In this document: in pieces, positions 8,201-15,977 of the stretch
Layout of the letters: each line of letters starts with the position of its first letter
Numbering within the stretch: the first letter of the stretch is position 1
Assembly (NCBI GenBank): GCA_041392125.1
Contig: JAWKMR010000003.1
Location: 496,001 to 560,000, forward strand
Reading direction: 5' to 3'
DNA from: Halomarinibacterium sp041392125
GTDB lineage: Bacteria; Bacteroidota; Bacteroidia; Flavobacteriales; Flavobacteriaceae
DNA length: 64,000 nt
Program-made: the position numbers and the translations under genes
Notes under the pieces: generated by a model
The model's input: only the letters and a program-made list of their open reading frames with translations
The model's database searches: none
Told to the model about the DNA's origin: nothing

Positions 8201-8932
8201 TTTAGTTGGGGAACGGCACAAAATGGTGTGTACTATTATTTATTACACCACGTAATAAGTGATTGTGGAGAAGTTTGTTACATACGGGCTATCTATAAGA
8301 GTAAATCATCAGGAGGACAAAATACAAGAGAAGAATGTGATATTTGTGGTCCTATTGACTGTAGATTTATTGATAACCCAAATGGTTTATGTGAAATTAC
8401 AACGCCTATTAATTTACAAGTTTCAGGATCAACACTTACGTGGGATCCTGTTCCCGGAGCTACAAGCTATATTGTAGAATCCACTCCATTTTGGCCAAAT
8501 GAATGTAGTTGTACTAATCCAATTTCTATTTTACCTATTCAAACTACTCAAACTACGGCTCAATTGCCAGTTGGTGGAGGTAGATGTTTTGTAATTCAGG
8601 TAAGAGCAATATGCGCAGATGGAACCAGTTCAGGGCCGTCAGATTGGATTTGTGTAGGAGGTAATGGCCACGGGAAGAACATGGAGACCTTCATTATACC
8701 TAATCCAAACGATGGGTCAATGAAGTTCCAAATACGAACTGAAAGTGAAACAAAAGTAGAAATTAAAGTGTATGATTTTCAAGGAGCTTTAATAGAAACT
8801 TTCGATATGCAAACTCTTTCCAATGAAATGACTTCTCTCTCTTGGGACGGAACTCATTTAAGAAAAGGAGTCTATTTTGTTAAATTTATTTCAGAAAACG
8901 ACCAAATAATTAAAAAATTGGTAGTTCAATAA
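5300..8932 (+). CDS. Secreted reprolysin-like zinc metalloprotease with GEVED domain and T9SS sorting signal (1210 aa)
   Basis: A signal peptide (1-20) is followed by a propeptide-like region. The catalytic domain carries the zinc motif HEFGHLFGSRH (His354, Glu355, His358, His364), and the Met-turn Met401 lies in TIMSYCH, as in M12B metzincins. A GEVED domain follows at about 446-570 (VDLNGDGDFCDPGEE; GEAEDYRLC). Cys-rich beta domains lie at about 575-1120, and a type A T9SS C-terminal sorting domain begins near IIPNPNDGS (about 1128-1210). It should be exported by Sec, moved across the outer membrane by T9SS and left on the surface or released. It heads a plus-strand run with the subtilase and the CHAT gene, divergent from the sigma operon. 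The substrate is unknown. Confidence 0.92.
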   Translation: MRKYFILCFVLFLGIAVTWAQDFKPVAQEVINARNASIPFKEAQEVFNIKQSNVNLPEIADMSKVIFFDYDRNYYQNELLPKENKALSLQVSLAPDVSVTMDVVEVSQTFYLYDVVTSSGQQLQSNANAKHYRGIVRGMPQESLVSLSFFEDQIMGSVTISGVGNFTIGKLKNGSDHIIYNTSNVKKAPNLSCETPEDSMGLPYSTDHLFNSDPNRSEVRCVKMYFETEYDIFQTLGSVVAVENYVVGLFNEVATLYANESISTEISEIKVWDTVDPYNGTDTATLLTEFQANTNGFNGDLGQLLTRRPMGGRAAGFAGLCNPDQDQSLSVSGSLEMSFPSVPTYSWSVMVVTHEFGHLFGSRHTHACVWNGNNTAIDSCSGFTEGGCPLPGSPAGGGTIMSYCHLDPVGIDFTQGFGPQPGNLIRNRVAAALCLTDCFMSECAFIEMVRLFDDSYQNSSGASSENYTDYTQAACIPIFETQFQQINIEASTTDVYLALFVDLNGDGDFCDPGEELYNAFDASGSTGVSFVGLINNGTVIGNETVRVVVSDSPISCDQIPECGEAEDYRLCPPCNETPGGCLDFNCRYNTTPVGNNCTATCDQNMLDGWGGFNIEGISYRNVDSQGGVNDYYLYLDDGSCGNGGTFAFNHDDFAGNWLDFGRCICFDLNAFSVQTGTINGSSSLRIGNGPDSCTSTIVATFVLDNPIDVSDGWVNICAPVGVSESGVLPGNDVGHWVINTGLAADWDALIQNVQSLLFYVDVASGDERWGLDNICFDECIDCDDFDSADFSVTQICSSEGVTISVDGFELYDNLGATHEWYIVSSPNQGAGPYTPVTSTTTTGPGPHVLATNLPDELYYTVYHKVITEDCGEICFAIEVWCFRGTSNVRMPAVDCCLIFEFWPDGPGDPTEFTAEFNHEITLANIINAVPVNDYSGNPSVVHEWYLYSREQLNSGLFTFITMQTGVNFSWGTAQNGVYYYLLHHVISDCGEVCYIRAIYKSKSSGGQNTREECDICGPIDCRFIDNPNGLCEITTPINLQVSGSTLTWDPVPGATSYIVESTPFWPNECSCTNPISILPIQTTQTTAQLPVGGGRCFVIQVRAICADGTSSGPSDWICVGGNGHGKNMETFIIPNPNDGSMKFQIRTESETKVEIKVYDFQGALIETFDMQTLSNEMTSLSWDGTHLRKGVYFVKFISENDQIIKKLVVQ

Positions 8933-8944
8933 AAGTTAATTTAT

Positions 8945-8976
8945 ATGGGCCTGGAGGTATTCTGGGCCCATTTTTT
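8945..8976 (+). terminator. Rho-independent terminator after the metalloprotease gene
   Basis: ATGGGCC and GGCCCAT arms (8945-8951, 8965-8971) are followed by a T run to 8976. It starts 13 bases after the stop at 8932, so the subtilase gene downstream probably also has its own promoter. Confidence 0.75.
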
Positions 8977-9006
8977 AAAATCCTAAACCTAATTAAATTA
9001 AACACT

Positions 9007-10272
9007 ATGAAAACATTTAAACTATTTACACTGTTAGCCCTATTAACTTGTCTAAGCTGTAATAAAGAAACACTAGATATAAATTCAATAAACGAGTCGC
9101 CAAACAAATTAGAGGAAGATACCTATTCAACTCGAGGAGGTGGAAGCTTTCCTTATCCTAACAACCAAATGATTGTTCAATATGATGCCTCGATTACAGA
9201 AAATGAAAAACAGAATATGAGAAATTCTTATGGGGTTACAAATTACAAAACATGTAGATGTGCAGATCCAACTCTTGAACTTTGGATTTTTGAAGTAGAC
9301 CAGAATGGAAACATTTTGAATGGTGGAACTATCGAAGAGGTGGTCATAGGTGCAAAGGATGACTCGGGTCTCGAAGGAACCGATCTCAACCCTATATTCC
9401 ATCACGCAGGGCAAAAATTGAATTATACATTCGGTTCGGCAGACACACAGATAGGATTGGAGCACACCGTAACACAAAACACCGATTTGACCATAGCAGT
9501 ACTGGATACGGGAGTTGACTATAATTACTACCGGTTTAATAATCCGTTTCTATATCGTGTTTCAGATGGCTGTGCAGAAAATAATATGGAAGATTATTAC
9601 GGATGGGACTTTGTAAACGGGGATAATGATCCCTTTGATGATCACGGTCACGGGACCGTTGTTTCTCATATAGTTTATAAAGATTTAGTACAGCGCAATA
9701 TCCCTTTTCAAATTCTCCCTGTAAAAGTATTTGATGAAAATGGAGACGGGCATTATTTCGATATACTTTGTGGCTTTAAGTATGCCGTCAATAATGAAGA
9801 TGTAGATATGATAAATCTTAGTTTTGGTTGGTACAATAATAATTATTCATTGTTGGAACATTTTGTACAAGAGTCTGAAAACAGAGTACTTATTACAGCT
9901 TCAGCGGGGAACCTTGGTCAAAATAACGATGCGATACCCCATTACCCATCATCTTATCAAACAAGTAATTTATTAGCTATTGCGGCTATACAAAACAATC
10001 CCTTTTCTATTGAGTTGTCGACCTTTTCAAACTATGGAATATCCTCTGTAGATATTGGGGCTTTAGGGGAAGATATTCCTTTTTATCTCACCCCAAATAA
10101 TTACCTATTGCTTTCGGGGACTTCCTATGCAAATGCTTATGCAACTGCTTTTGGTGCTCGATTATTTTCTTCAGGAATTTCACCACAGCAACATTTTTCT
10201 GAAATTATTGGAGCTACAATTTCTAATCCTAATCTTTCGATGATCAAGTACCGCTCATATATACACTATTAA
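9007..10272 (+). CDS. Subtilisin-family (S8) serine protease, lipoprotein (421 aa)
   Basis: The N-terminus is a lipoprotein signal (LLALLTCLSC, Cys about 18). A proregion of about 140 residues follows, then the catalytic domain with Asp167 in VLDTGVDY, His215 in DDHGHGTVVSHI, the oxyanion Asn of TASAGNLGQ, and Ser373 in SGTSYANAYAT. All three catalytic residues are present, so it should be active. It ends soon after the Ser helix and has no T9SS domain, so it is expected to stay anchored to a membrane by its lipid. It sits between the reprolysin and the CHAT gene on the same strand. It could mature either partner, but this is inference. Confidence 0.92.
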   Translation: MKTFKLFTLLALLTCLSCNKETLDINSINESPNKLEEDTYSTRGGGSFPYPNNQMIVQYDASITENEKQNMRNSYGVTNYKTCRCADPTLELWIFEVDQNGNILNGGTIEEVVIGAKDDSGLEGTDLNPIFHHAGQKLNYTFGSADTQIGLEHTVTQNTDLTIAVLDTGVDYNYYRFNNPFLYRVSDGCAENNMEDYYGWDFVNGDNDPFDDHGHGTVVSHIVYKDLVQRNIPFQILPVKVFDENGDGHYFDILCGFKYAVNNEDVDMINLSFGWYNNNYSLLEHFVQESENRVLITASAGNLGQNNDAIPHYPSSYQTSNLLAIAAIQNNPFSIELSTFSNYGISSVDIGALGEDIPFYLTPNNYLLLSGTSYANAYATAFGARLFSSGISPQQHFSEIIGATISNPNLSMIKYRSYIHY

Positions 10273-10321
10273 TAATGTTTAAATAATTAGGTTTAGGTAC
10301 ACCATAATTCATTTAAACTAA

Positions 10322-10351
10322 AGGGGAAGAAGTGACTTCATTTCTTCCCCT
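10322..10351. other. Inverted repeat between subtilase and CHAT genes
   Basis: AGGGGAAGAA and TTCTTCCCCT form a perfect 10-bp stem with a 10-base loop. No T tract follows on the plus strand. It could be an mRNA processing or stability hairpin, or part of a factor-dependent terminator. It lies 34 bases ahead of the CHAT gene. Confidence 0.6.
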
Positions 10352-10384
10352 AAAATAGTATCTTTAAGGAGTAAAAGGGGTTCC

Positions 10385-13153
10385 ATGCTTAAGCAAGTGT
10401 TATTAAAAAAAATACGGTTTCTTTTTTTTTGTATTCCGGTATTTGGAAATGCCCAAGACTACTTAAAAAAACAATTTGATTCCCTATTCTTGGCTGAAAT
10501 ATCCGTTTCAGAAAAGATGCAAAAAGTGGAAACTTTTCTGGAAAAAAGCAACTTTCAAGACTCGTTGCTTCTGGCTGAAATGTACTATGAATATTCCAAA
10601 TGGAATTGGAGTAAAGCCAAAGATGAAAGAAAATCAAAATATTATGCCCGTAAGGAACTTGCCTTGCGTAAAACATTTAAAGCCGATAGTGTAAGGGCGC
10701 TTTTATTAAGAAACCTATACAATCTTGGATATCTATATCATCATGCAACGCTTCCGGAACACCAGAATGCGCTAGCTTATTTTGATACGCTTATTTCCCT
10801 TACGCGTCAAAACGATATCCGTTTGGGGAATGTTTATCGTGAGCGGGGAGACATCTACGATGCTATGGGGGATTTTCAAAGGGCCTTGGAAAATTACCAT
10901 TATTCAGAAACCCTATTTAAAGAATTAGAGCGACCCGATCTACAATTGAAAACTCTAATCAATATATCTGGAACGTATGCTTCAAAAGGGGATAGTCTTT
11001 TACTAAGTGATTTTTTTAAAAACAACAATGTAATAGCCTCTTTTAAGGAAAAGATACTTTCAGAAAATCAAAAAGCGATGGTATTATTTAATACTGCGGC
11101 GATGTATAATACCACAAAGGAATATGAACGTGCCTTTACTCCTTTAAGAGATGCCATGGTTCTTTTTCAAAAAAATAAGGATTCGTTAAATATCTATAAA
11201 AGCCTTAGCCTTTTAGGAATTTTAAATAACAAAAAAGAGAATTTTAAAGAATCACAAAAAACCTTTGAATCTACCCTTCTGTATGCTAAAGATAATAAGC
11301 TGTTGAGAAGTGCGACCTTTAATAATTTAGCAGATCTTCAAAAAAGGCAGGGCAAGTGGGGAGAAGCTTTTACCCTCTATCGCAGGGCATTGTACGAGAT
11401 TATTGATAAAAATATAGGGCCTCCACAAATTGCTTCGCTTTCCTATGAAGACATGGCTTACAACCCTTTCAAAAAAATCATTTTCGGATATTTAATAGAC
11501 CTTGGTAATGCTTATATAGAACGATGGGACCAGACAAAAGATAGAAAAATCCTTTTGGAAGCCGAAAAGCTCATTTCACTAACAGATAAAATAGCAGATG
11601 ATCTTTTCCTCGAGAGCGAAGAAGAAGTTTCCAAATTATCATGGAGAAAAAAAGCTTCACAGTGTTATGTAAATGGAGTAACCATCTATCATGAATTGAA
11701 TGATCCCCAGAAGGTATTTTATTATATGGAAAAAAATAAGGGTCTTTTATTACTGGAAAACATCCTTTCGGTTACTGCAAAAAAAAGGGCGCAAATTCCT
11801 TCTTTCCTTATGGATCGAGAATATGAAATGCTTGAGGCTATTCAACAAATGCAAATGAAAATGTTGGATGCCAAAGAAAACAAGATACAAAGGCGAATAA
11901 AAGATTCCCTATTTGAATTAAAAAGCAAGTTTCAAAAATTTATTGATTCTTTGGAGGAAAAATACCCGGCATACTATAATTACAAAAAACAATTGGCTAT
12001 TATCTCTCTGGAAGAAGTTCTAAAAACAATTTCAGAAAAGGATATCATTTTAGAATATACTGTGGGTAAAGAATACATCTATATTCTTTTAATTGTCCAA
12101 AAAGAGGTGCTATTAAAAAAAGTAAAAAATAATACCCCTTATTTACGGGAAGATATTCGTCAATTCCAGCAATTTTTGAATAGACCACTAGAAACACCTG
12201 AAGCGTTACGTAGTTTTCAAAATCAAGCACAGCAGCTATTCGATCTTTTAATTCCCATCCCAGATGCTACTACATATCTAAAAGATAAGCGAATTATTAT
12301 TATTCCCGATGGGGATCTACATTACATTCCCTTTGAAGTGCTTACTCTTTCGCAAAAATTACCCTTACCTCAAGCTTATTTAATTTCATTTGGGGATGTT
12401 CTTTATAAATACTCCTTATCTGTAGACTCGGAAATGCTAAAATTAGCAACTTCGTCAAATGCACAATGGGCTGCCTACCTGCCTACCAAATTTAAGGACA
12501 ACTATCAAAATCCGTTATTATACACTCAAGAAGAGCAATCCTTTTTAAAACCTTATTACAGAGAACATATCTACGGACTTGAAAATGCAACAAAGGATGC
12601 TTTTATTACATCGTTTAAGGAATGTTCCGTAGTCCATATTTCCACGCACGGAAGCATAGGAAATCAAGGCCCGTGGCTTGCATTCTATGATGAGCCTTTA
12701 CTTATACAGGATTTGTATTTTTTAGATACACAAAAAGAAATGGTGGTTTTAAGTGCCTGCAAGACTTCAGAGGGAGCGCTATTACCTGGAGAGGGAGTGT
12801 TTAGTATAACCCGAGGGTTTATAAATGTTGGTGCTAAAAGTGTTGTCTCTGCCCTTTGGAACCTGAATGAGAAATCAAGTGGTAAAATTATTTCCCAATA
12901 CTACAAAAGCTTAGAAAGTGGTAAGCGCAAATCGGAAGCACTTAAAGAGGCTAAACTACAATATTTGGCATCTCATTCTAATACCAGTGAAGCGTCACCT
13001 TATTATTGGGCAGCCATTACAGTGATGGGAAATGATAGCCCGCTTGTTTTTACTAATTCAAATAATCTGGCTATAATTTTTGTACTACTTGGCCTATTAT
13101 TTTTGGTAATCATAATAAGAAATTATTACACAAAAAGGTGTCATACAAAATGA
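10385..13153 (+). CDS. Exported TPR-CHAT protease-like protein with C-terminal membrane anchor (922 aa)
   Basis: A signal peptide (1-24, ending GNAQ) is followed by tetratricopeptide helices over about 50-450 and a coiled linker (about 480-560). The CHAT domain at about 610-890 carries the caspase-type dyad: His755 in ISTHGS and Cys792 in LSACKTSEG. The motifs ALWN and YYWAAITVMG, typical of the family, are also present. A hydrophobic helix at about 897-914 ends with a basic tail (RNYYTKR), which predicts a periplasmic protein anchored by its C-terminus. CHAT proteins are cysteine peptidases related to separase and caspases. With two other protease genes upstream and a sigma/anti-sigma pair divergent, a regulated envelope proteolytic cascade is plausible. 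Confidence 0.9.
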   Translation: MLKQVLLKKIRFLFFCIPVFGNAQDYLKKQFDSLFLAEISVSEKMQKVETFLEKSNFQDSLLLAEMYYEYSKWNWSKAKDERKSKYYARKELALRKTFKADSVRALLLRNLYNLGYLYHHATLPEHQNALAYFDTLISLTRQNDIRLGNVYRERGDIYDAMGDFQRALENYHYSETLFKELERPDLQLKTLINISGTYASKGDSLLLSDFFKNNNVIASFKEKILSENQKAMVLFNTAAMYNTTKEYERAFTPLRDAMVLFQKNKDSLNIYKSLSLLGILNNKKENFKESQKTFESTLLYAKDNKLLRSATFNNLADLQKRQGKWGEAFTLYRRALYEIIDKNIGPPQIASLSYEDMAYNPFKKIIFGYLIDLGNAYIERWDQTKDRKILLEAEKLISLTDKIADDLFLESEEEVSKLSWRKKASQCYVNGVTIYHELNDPQKVFYYMEKNKGLLLLENILSVTAKKRAQIPSFLMDREYEMLEAIQQMQMKMLDAKENKIQRRIKDSLFELKSKFQKFIDSLEEKYPAYYNYKKQLAIISLEEVLKTISEKDIILEYTVGKEYIYILLIVQKEVLLKKVKNNTPYLREDIRQFQQFLNRPLETPEALRSFQNQAQQLFDLLIPIPDATTYLKDKRIIIIPDGDLHYIPFEVLTLSQKLPLPQAYLISFGDVLYKYSLSVDSEMLKLATSSNAQWAAYLPTKFKDNYQNPLLYTQEEQSFLKPYYREHIYGLENATKDAFITSFKECSVVHISTHGSIGNQGPWLAFYDEPLLIQDLYFLDTQKEMVVLSACKTSEGALLPGEGVFSITRGFINVGAKSVVSALWNLNEKSSGKIISQYYKSLESGKRKSEALKEAKLQYLASHSNTSEASPYYWAAITVMGNDSPLVFTNSNNLAIIFVLLGLLFLVIIIRNYYTKRCHTK

Positions 13154-13224
13154 AAATGACTATTAAAATGTAATAGAATAGAGGTAAGTTAATTACTTTA
13201 GTAGTAGGTTTCTCACCGCTTTTA

Positions 13225-13246
13225 CTCCTCCTGTTGGGCTCTAACC
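13225..13246. repeat. Partial copy of the tRNA-Asn 3' end
   Basis: Twenty-one of 22 bases match 13379-13400, the 3' end of the tRNA-Asn gene from discriminator base to T loop. The one change destroys the invariant TTCGA of the T loop (TCG to TCT on the plus strand), so the copy is free of selection. It is in the same orientation, 132 bases downstream of the tRNA. The piece between holds a hairpin (aaaatgtccggtggacattt) and a GC-richer segment. Confidence 0.88.
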
Positions 13247-13340
13247 GGACCGAGTGTAAAGAAAATGTCCGGTGGACATTTTTAACGAAGGGGCCAGCTT
13301 GCCGCAGGGTGGGTCGTTGCGTTTGGCCTAACTTATTGAA

Positions 13341-13369
13341 AACAAAAAATCCAGTCTTTCAACTGGATT
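13341..13369 (-). terminator. Rho-independent terminator of tRNA-Asn
   Basis: On the minus strand AATCCAGT and ACTGGATT pair around a 6-base loop, followed by a T-rich run (TTTTGTTTT). It begins about 10 bases after the tRNA 3' end. Confidence 0.85.
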
Positions 13370-13378
13370 AAAATGTGG

Positions 13379-13452
13379 CTCCTCCTGTTGGGCTCGAACC
13401 AACGACCCTCTGATTAACAGTCAGATGCTCTAACCAACTGAGCTAAGGAGGA
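13379..13452 (-). tRNA. tRNA-Asn (anticodon GUU)
   Basis: The minus strand gives a 74-nt cloverleaf: acceptor TCCTCCT/AGGAGGA, D arm GCTC/GAGC, anticodon arm TCTGA-CTGTTAA-TCAGA with anticodon GUU, and T arm with GGTTCGAGC. The discriminator is G and CCA is not encoded. Its own terminator follows, then a partial 3'-end copy. Confidence 0.97.
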
Positions 13453-13521
13453 GTGTATTTTTCTTTTTAAGCGGTTGCAAATATAAATTAAATTTTAACC
13501 GACACAAAAAGTTTTTATTTT

Positions 13522-14859
13522 TTATTTAAATAATCGTAAAATATCATTTCCATTTGCCAAGAGCACCAAAGCAATCAACAAGAAAAAGCCTACCATTTGT
13601 GCATATTCCATAAATTTGTCTCCCGGTTTTTTTCCGGTAATCATCTCCCATAACAAAAACATGACATGACCACCATCCAGTGCCGGAATAGGCAATAAGT
13701 TTAATACCCCAAGCATAATAGATAAAAACGCTGTAATTCCCCAAAAAGCCTCCCAACTCCATACATCCGGAAAAATACTAAAGATGGCTATAAACCCGCC
13801 TACTCCTTTATAGGCGCCACTACTGGGGGTAAATATCTTTTTTAGTTGTTTCCCATACCAAGCAAACTGCTCTACAAATTTGTTGGTCCCAACGCCAAAA
13901 CTCTCAAAGAAGCCGTATTCAATACTGTTGATTTTTAAATACCCCAATTCTTGCATCATTTTAGGGTCATAACCTGGATAAATACCTAATTTACCTTTTT
14001 CATCTACGCTTAATTGTTGGGTCATTTCTTTTCCATCACGTAAAAGTGTTACTTCAATATTTTGGTTTTTCAGGCTTTCCAGTTTTGAGGGGAATTGATC
14101 GAAATAAGGAATAGCTTCCCCATTAATCTTTAACAATACATCGCCTTGATTTAAATCTTTTGTTTTGTTGGCAGAAGAATCGGAGACAGCCCCTACGATA
14201 AAAGGCTGTCTAATAGTAAAAAGGGCTGCTCGTTCGCCATCACTCAATTGGCCTAAGAAATCTTCCGGAATCTTAAAATTCATGGTTTCTCCGTTTCTAT
14301 CTACCGTAATTTCTTCAGAAACAATTAAATTCTTACTAATGTCTGAGAAGTTTTCATAGGTTTTTCCATCCACGGCAATGATTTTATCTCCGTTCTCTAA
14401 CCCCAGATTTTTTAAAACTTCATTATTTATTGCTAAGCCCCCTTTAATACTGGAAGTTTGTATGTCGGTTTCTCCATAAAAGAAGGCTGCAAAAATATAG
14501 ATAACAAGGGCTATGATAAAGTTTACAATAACACCTCCTAACATAATTATTAACCGTTGCCAAGCGGGCTTGCTTCTAAATTCCCAAGGCTGTGCAGGCT
14601 GTGCCATTTGTTCTTTGTCCATGCTTTCATCAATCATCCCGGCAATTTTTACATACCCTCCCAACGGAAGCCAACCGATACCGTAAACAGTTTCGCCTAT
14701 TTTCTTTTGAAATAAAGCAAACTTTACATCAAAAAAGAGGAAAAATTTTTCCACTTTGGTTTTAAATAAGCGAGCGGGGATAAAATGCCCAAACTCATGT
14801 AATATAATGAGCAGGGATAGACTTAGTAAAAACTGCGATATTTGAATAAAAAACTCCAT
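13522..14859 (-). CDS. rseP: RIP metalloprotease, site-2 protease family (445 aa)
   Basis: The zinc motif HEFGH is in the first membrane helix (His21, Glu22, His25). The third ligand motif lies in PALDGGHVMF near residue 390, and two PDZ-like regions occupy about 120-300. The length matches bacterial RseP (about 450). These inner-membrane proteases cut anti-sigma factors and residual signal peptides inside the membrane. The gene stands alone, about 150 bases from the divergent SCO1-like gene. The anti-sigma-like protein at 3735 is a possible but unproven substrate. Confidence 0.95.
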   Translation of the reverse strand: MEFFIQISQFLLSLSLLIILHEFGHFIPARLFKTKVEKFFLFFDVKFALFQKKIGETVYGIGWLPLGGYVKIAGMIDESMDKEQMAQPAQPWEFRSKPAWQRLIIMLGGVIVNFIIALVIYIFAAFFYGETDIQTSSIKGGLAINNEVLKNLGLENGDKIIAVDGKTYENFSDISKNLIVSEEITVDRNGETMNFKIPEDFLGQLSDGERAALFTIRQPFIVGAVSDSSANKTKDLNQGDVLLKINGEAIPYFDQFPSKLESLKNQNIEVTLLRDGKEMTQQLSVDEKGKLGIYPGYDPKMMQELGYLKINSIEYGFFESFGVGTNKFVEQFAWYGKQLKKIFTPSSGAYKGVGGFIAIFSIFPDVWSWEAFWGITAFLSIMLGVLNLLPIPALDGGHVMFLLWEMITGKKPGDKFMEYAQMVGFFLLIALVLLANGNDILRLFK

Positions 14860-14989
14860 AAATTCCTTTCAAAAAAATTGAACGACAAAAGTAATGCTTT
14901 ACGCATTGCTAAAAAAATAAAACCAATGCAAGCTGTTAGTATTTAAAAACTTTTAACTGTTACAACTTTTTTTATGCTTCTTGGCACGC

Positions 14990-14997
14990 TACCTTTG
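14990..14997 (+). promoter_or_regulatory. Promoter -7 element (TACCTTTG) of the SCO1-like gene
   Basis: This is an exact match to the Bacteroidota TAnnTTTG element. It ends only 8 bases before the TTG start at 15006, so transcription would begin within a few bases of the start codon, giving an almost leaderless mRNA if the start is right. Confidence 0.6.
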
Positions 14998-15005
14998 CTT
15001 AAATT

Positions 15006-15680
15006 TTGAATCTTGTGCTTCAGTTTTTTTCAAAATATAAATTCTTCGGAATCGTTTTGTTGGTGCTATCTGCCATCATTATTTTTGCAATATATCAAGT
15101 CCTTTCCCCTCAAAAAACCCTTAAAATTTATCAACCTAATGATGTAACTGCCGAATTAGTAGATAGCACACTGCAGTATAAAAGGAAATACCACACCATT
15201 GCTAATTTTGCCTTGGTAAACCAAAATGGGGATACTATTACCCAAGAAGATTACAAAGATAAAATTTATGTAGCCGATTTCTTTTTTACAACCTGTGTTA
15301 CCATTTGCCCCATTATGACAGACCATATGGTACAGATTCAAAAAGAATTAAAAAACCATCCCGATGTCCTTTTGCTTTCTCATACGGTAACCCCGGAAAT
15401 TGATACCGTTGCCCAGTTAAAAAGATACGCCTTAAAAAAAGGAGTGGACGACCATAGGTGGAATTTGGTTACAGGCGATAAAAAAGAAATTTACGAATTG
15501 GCAAGAAAATCCTATTTAGCCGCAAAAGACGTCCCTTTTAGTGAATACGACTTGGTACATACCGAAAATTTTGTACTGGTGGATAAAAAAAGACGTATTC
15601 GAGGGTTCTATGACGGTACCAACCCTAAAGCCATCGAACAATTACTGGAAGACATAACCCTTCTTGAAAAAGAAGAGTAA
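15006..15680 (+). CDS. SCO1/SenC/PrrC-type copper chaperone or thiol protein (224 aa)
   Basis: One N-terminal membrane anchor (about 12-31) precedes a thioredoxin-fold domain with the metal motif CVTIC (Cys97, Cys101) and the distant His185 in LVHTENF. These are the copper ligands of SCO proteins, which help assemble the CuA centre of cytochrome oxidase. The start is TTG; no ATG gives an intact anchor, and GTG at 15015 is an alternative. The oxidase genes themselves are not in the window. The feo operon follows after 67 bases with its own promoter. Confidence 0.88.
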   Translation: MNLVLQFFSKYKFFGIVLLVLSAIIIFAIYQVLSPQKTLKIYQPNDVTAELVDSTLQYKRKYHTIANFALVNQNGDTITQEDYKDKIYVADFFFTTCVTICPIMTDHMVQIQKELKNHPDVLLLSHTVTPEIDTVAQLKRYALKKGVDDHRWNLVTGDKKEIYELARKSYLAAKDVPFSEYDLVHTENFVLVDKKRRIRGFYDGTNPKAIEQLLEDITLLEKEE

Positions 15681-15687
15681 AGGTCAT

Positions 15688-15717
15688 TTTGTTACCTCAA
15701 AATTTTCCCTACATTTG
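15688..15717 (+). promoter_or_regulatory. Promoter of the feo operon
   Basis: TTTG (15688-15691) and TACATTTG (15710-15717) are separated by 18 bases, matching the Bacteroidota -33/-7 arrangement. The start of transcription is expected at about 15722-15724, about 25 bases before feoA. Confidence 0.7.
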
Positions 15718-15722
15718 CATTG

Positions 15723-15739
15723 TTTAAAATGAGTCTAAA
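15723..15739. promoter_or_regulatory. Putative metalloregulator operator at the feo transcription start
   Basis: An imperfect 17-bp dyad, tttaaaatgagtctaaa, sits directly on the expected start of transcription. Its minus-strand half TTTAGAC is also the half-site of the dyad in front of the DtxR/MntR-type gene (20209-20228). A repressor bound here would block feo transcription. This is inferred from position and similarity. Confidence 0.45.
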
Positions 15740-15747
15740 TAAAGACA

Positions 15748-15975
15748 ATGCCAACCATTGCATCACTTAAAAAAGGGGAAAGAGGAATTATCACAGAGTT
15801 TTCTGCCGATTTAATTCCTTTAAAACTTTTGGAAATGGGCTGCCTTCCGGGCAACGAAGTGATTTTAGTACAAGTGGCTCCTTTTAACGACCCGCTCTAC
15901 ATTAACATCAACGGCAGCCATCTGGCCATTCGAAAAGAAACAGCCCTTCAGGTTGAAATTGAAATACTCTCGTAG
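15748..15975 (+). CDS. feoA: Ferrous iron transport protein A (75 aa)
   Basis: A small SH3-like domain with the FeoA pattern: LKKGERGIITEF near the start, then LLEMGCLPGNEV and a C-terminal strand with HLAIRKETA. FeoA is a cytoplasmic partner of the FeoB ferrous iron channel. It lies 2 bases ahead of feoB, so the two are one operon. Confidence 0.93.
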   Translation: MPTIASLKKGERGIITEFSADLIPLKLLEMGCLPGNEVILVQVAPFNDPLYININGSHLAIRKETALQVEIEILS

Positions 15976-15977
15976 CG

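Noticed and set aside
10322..10351. Hairpin after the subtilase gene read as a terminator
   Set aside because: No T run follows the stem on the plus strand, so it is kept as an inverted repeat only.
1082..13153. The whole left region as one integrative island bounded by the two tRNA tail copies
   Set aside because: Each copy pairs with its own tRNA only 40-132 bases away, so the repeats do not enclose the 12-kb region, and no integrase is present.
13522..13762. Alternative reading frames antisense or overlapping rseP and many other genes
   Set aside because: They lie wholly within well-supported coding regions in other frames and have no recognisable features.
14981..14999. TTGGCAC...TTTGC resembling a sigma-54 promoter before the SCO1-like gene
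   Set aside because: The distance between GG and GC is 12 rather than 10 bases. The same bases give a perfect TAnnTTTG element for the ordinary Bacteroidota sigma factor.
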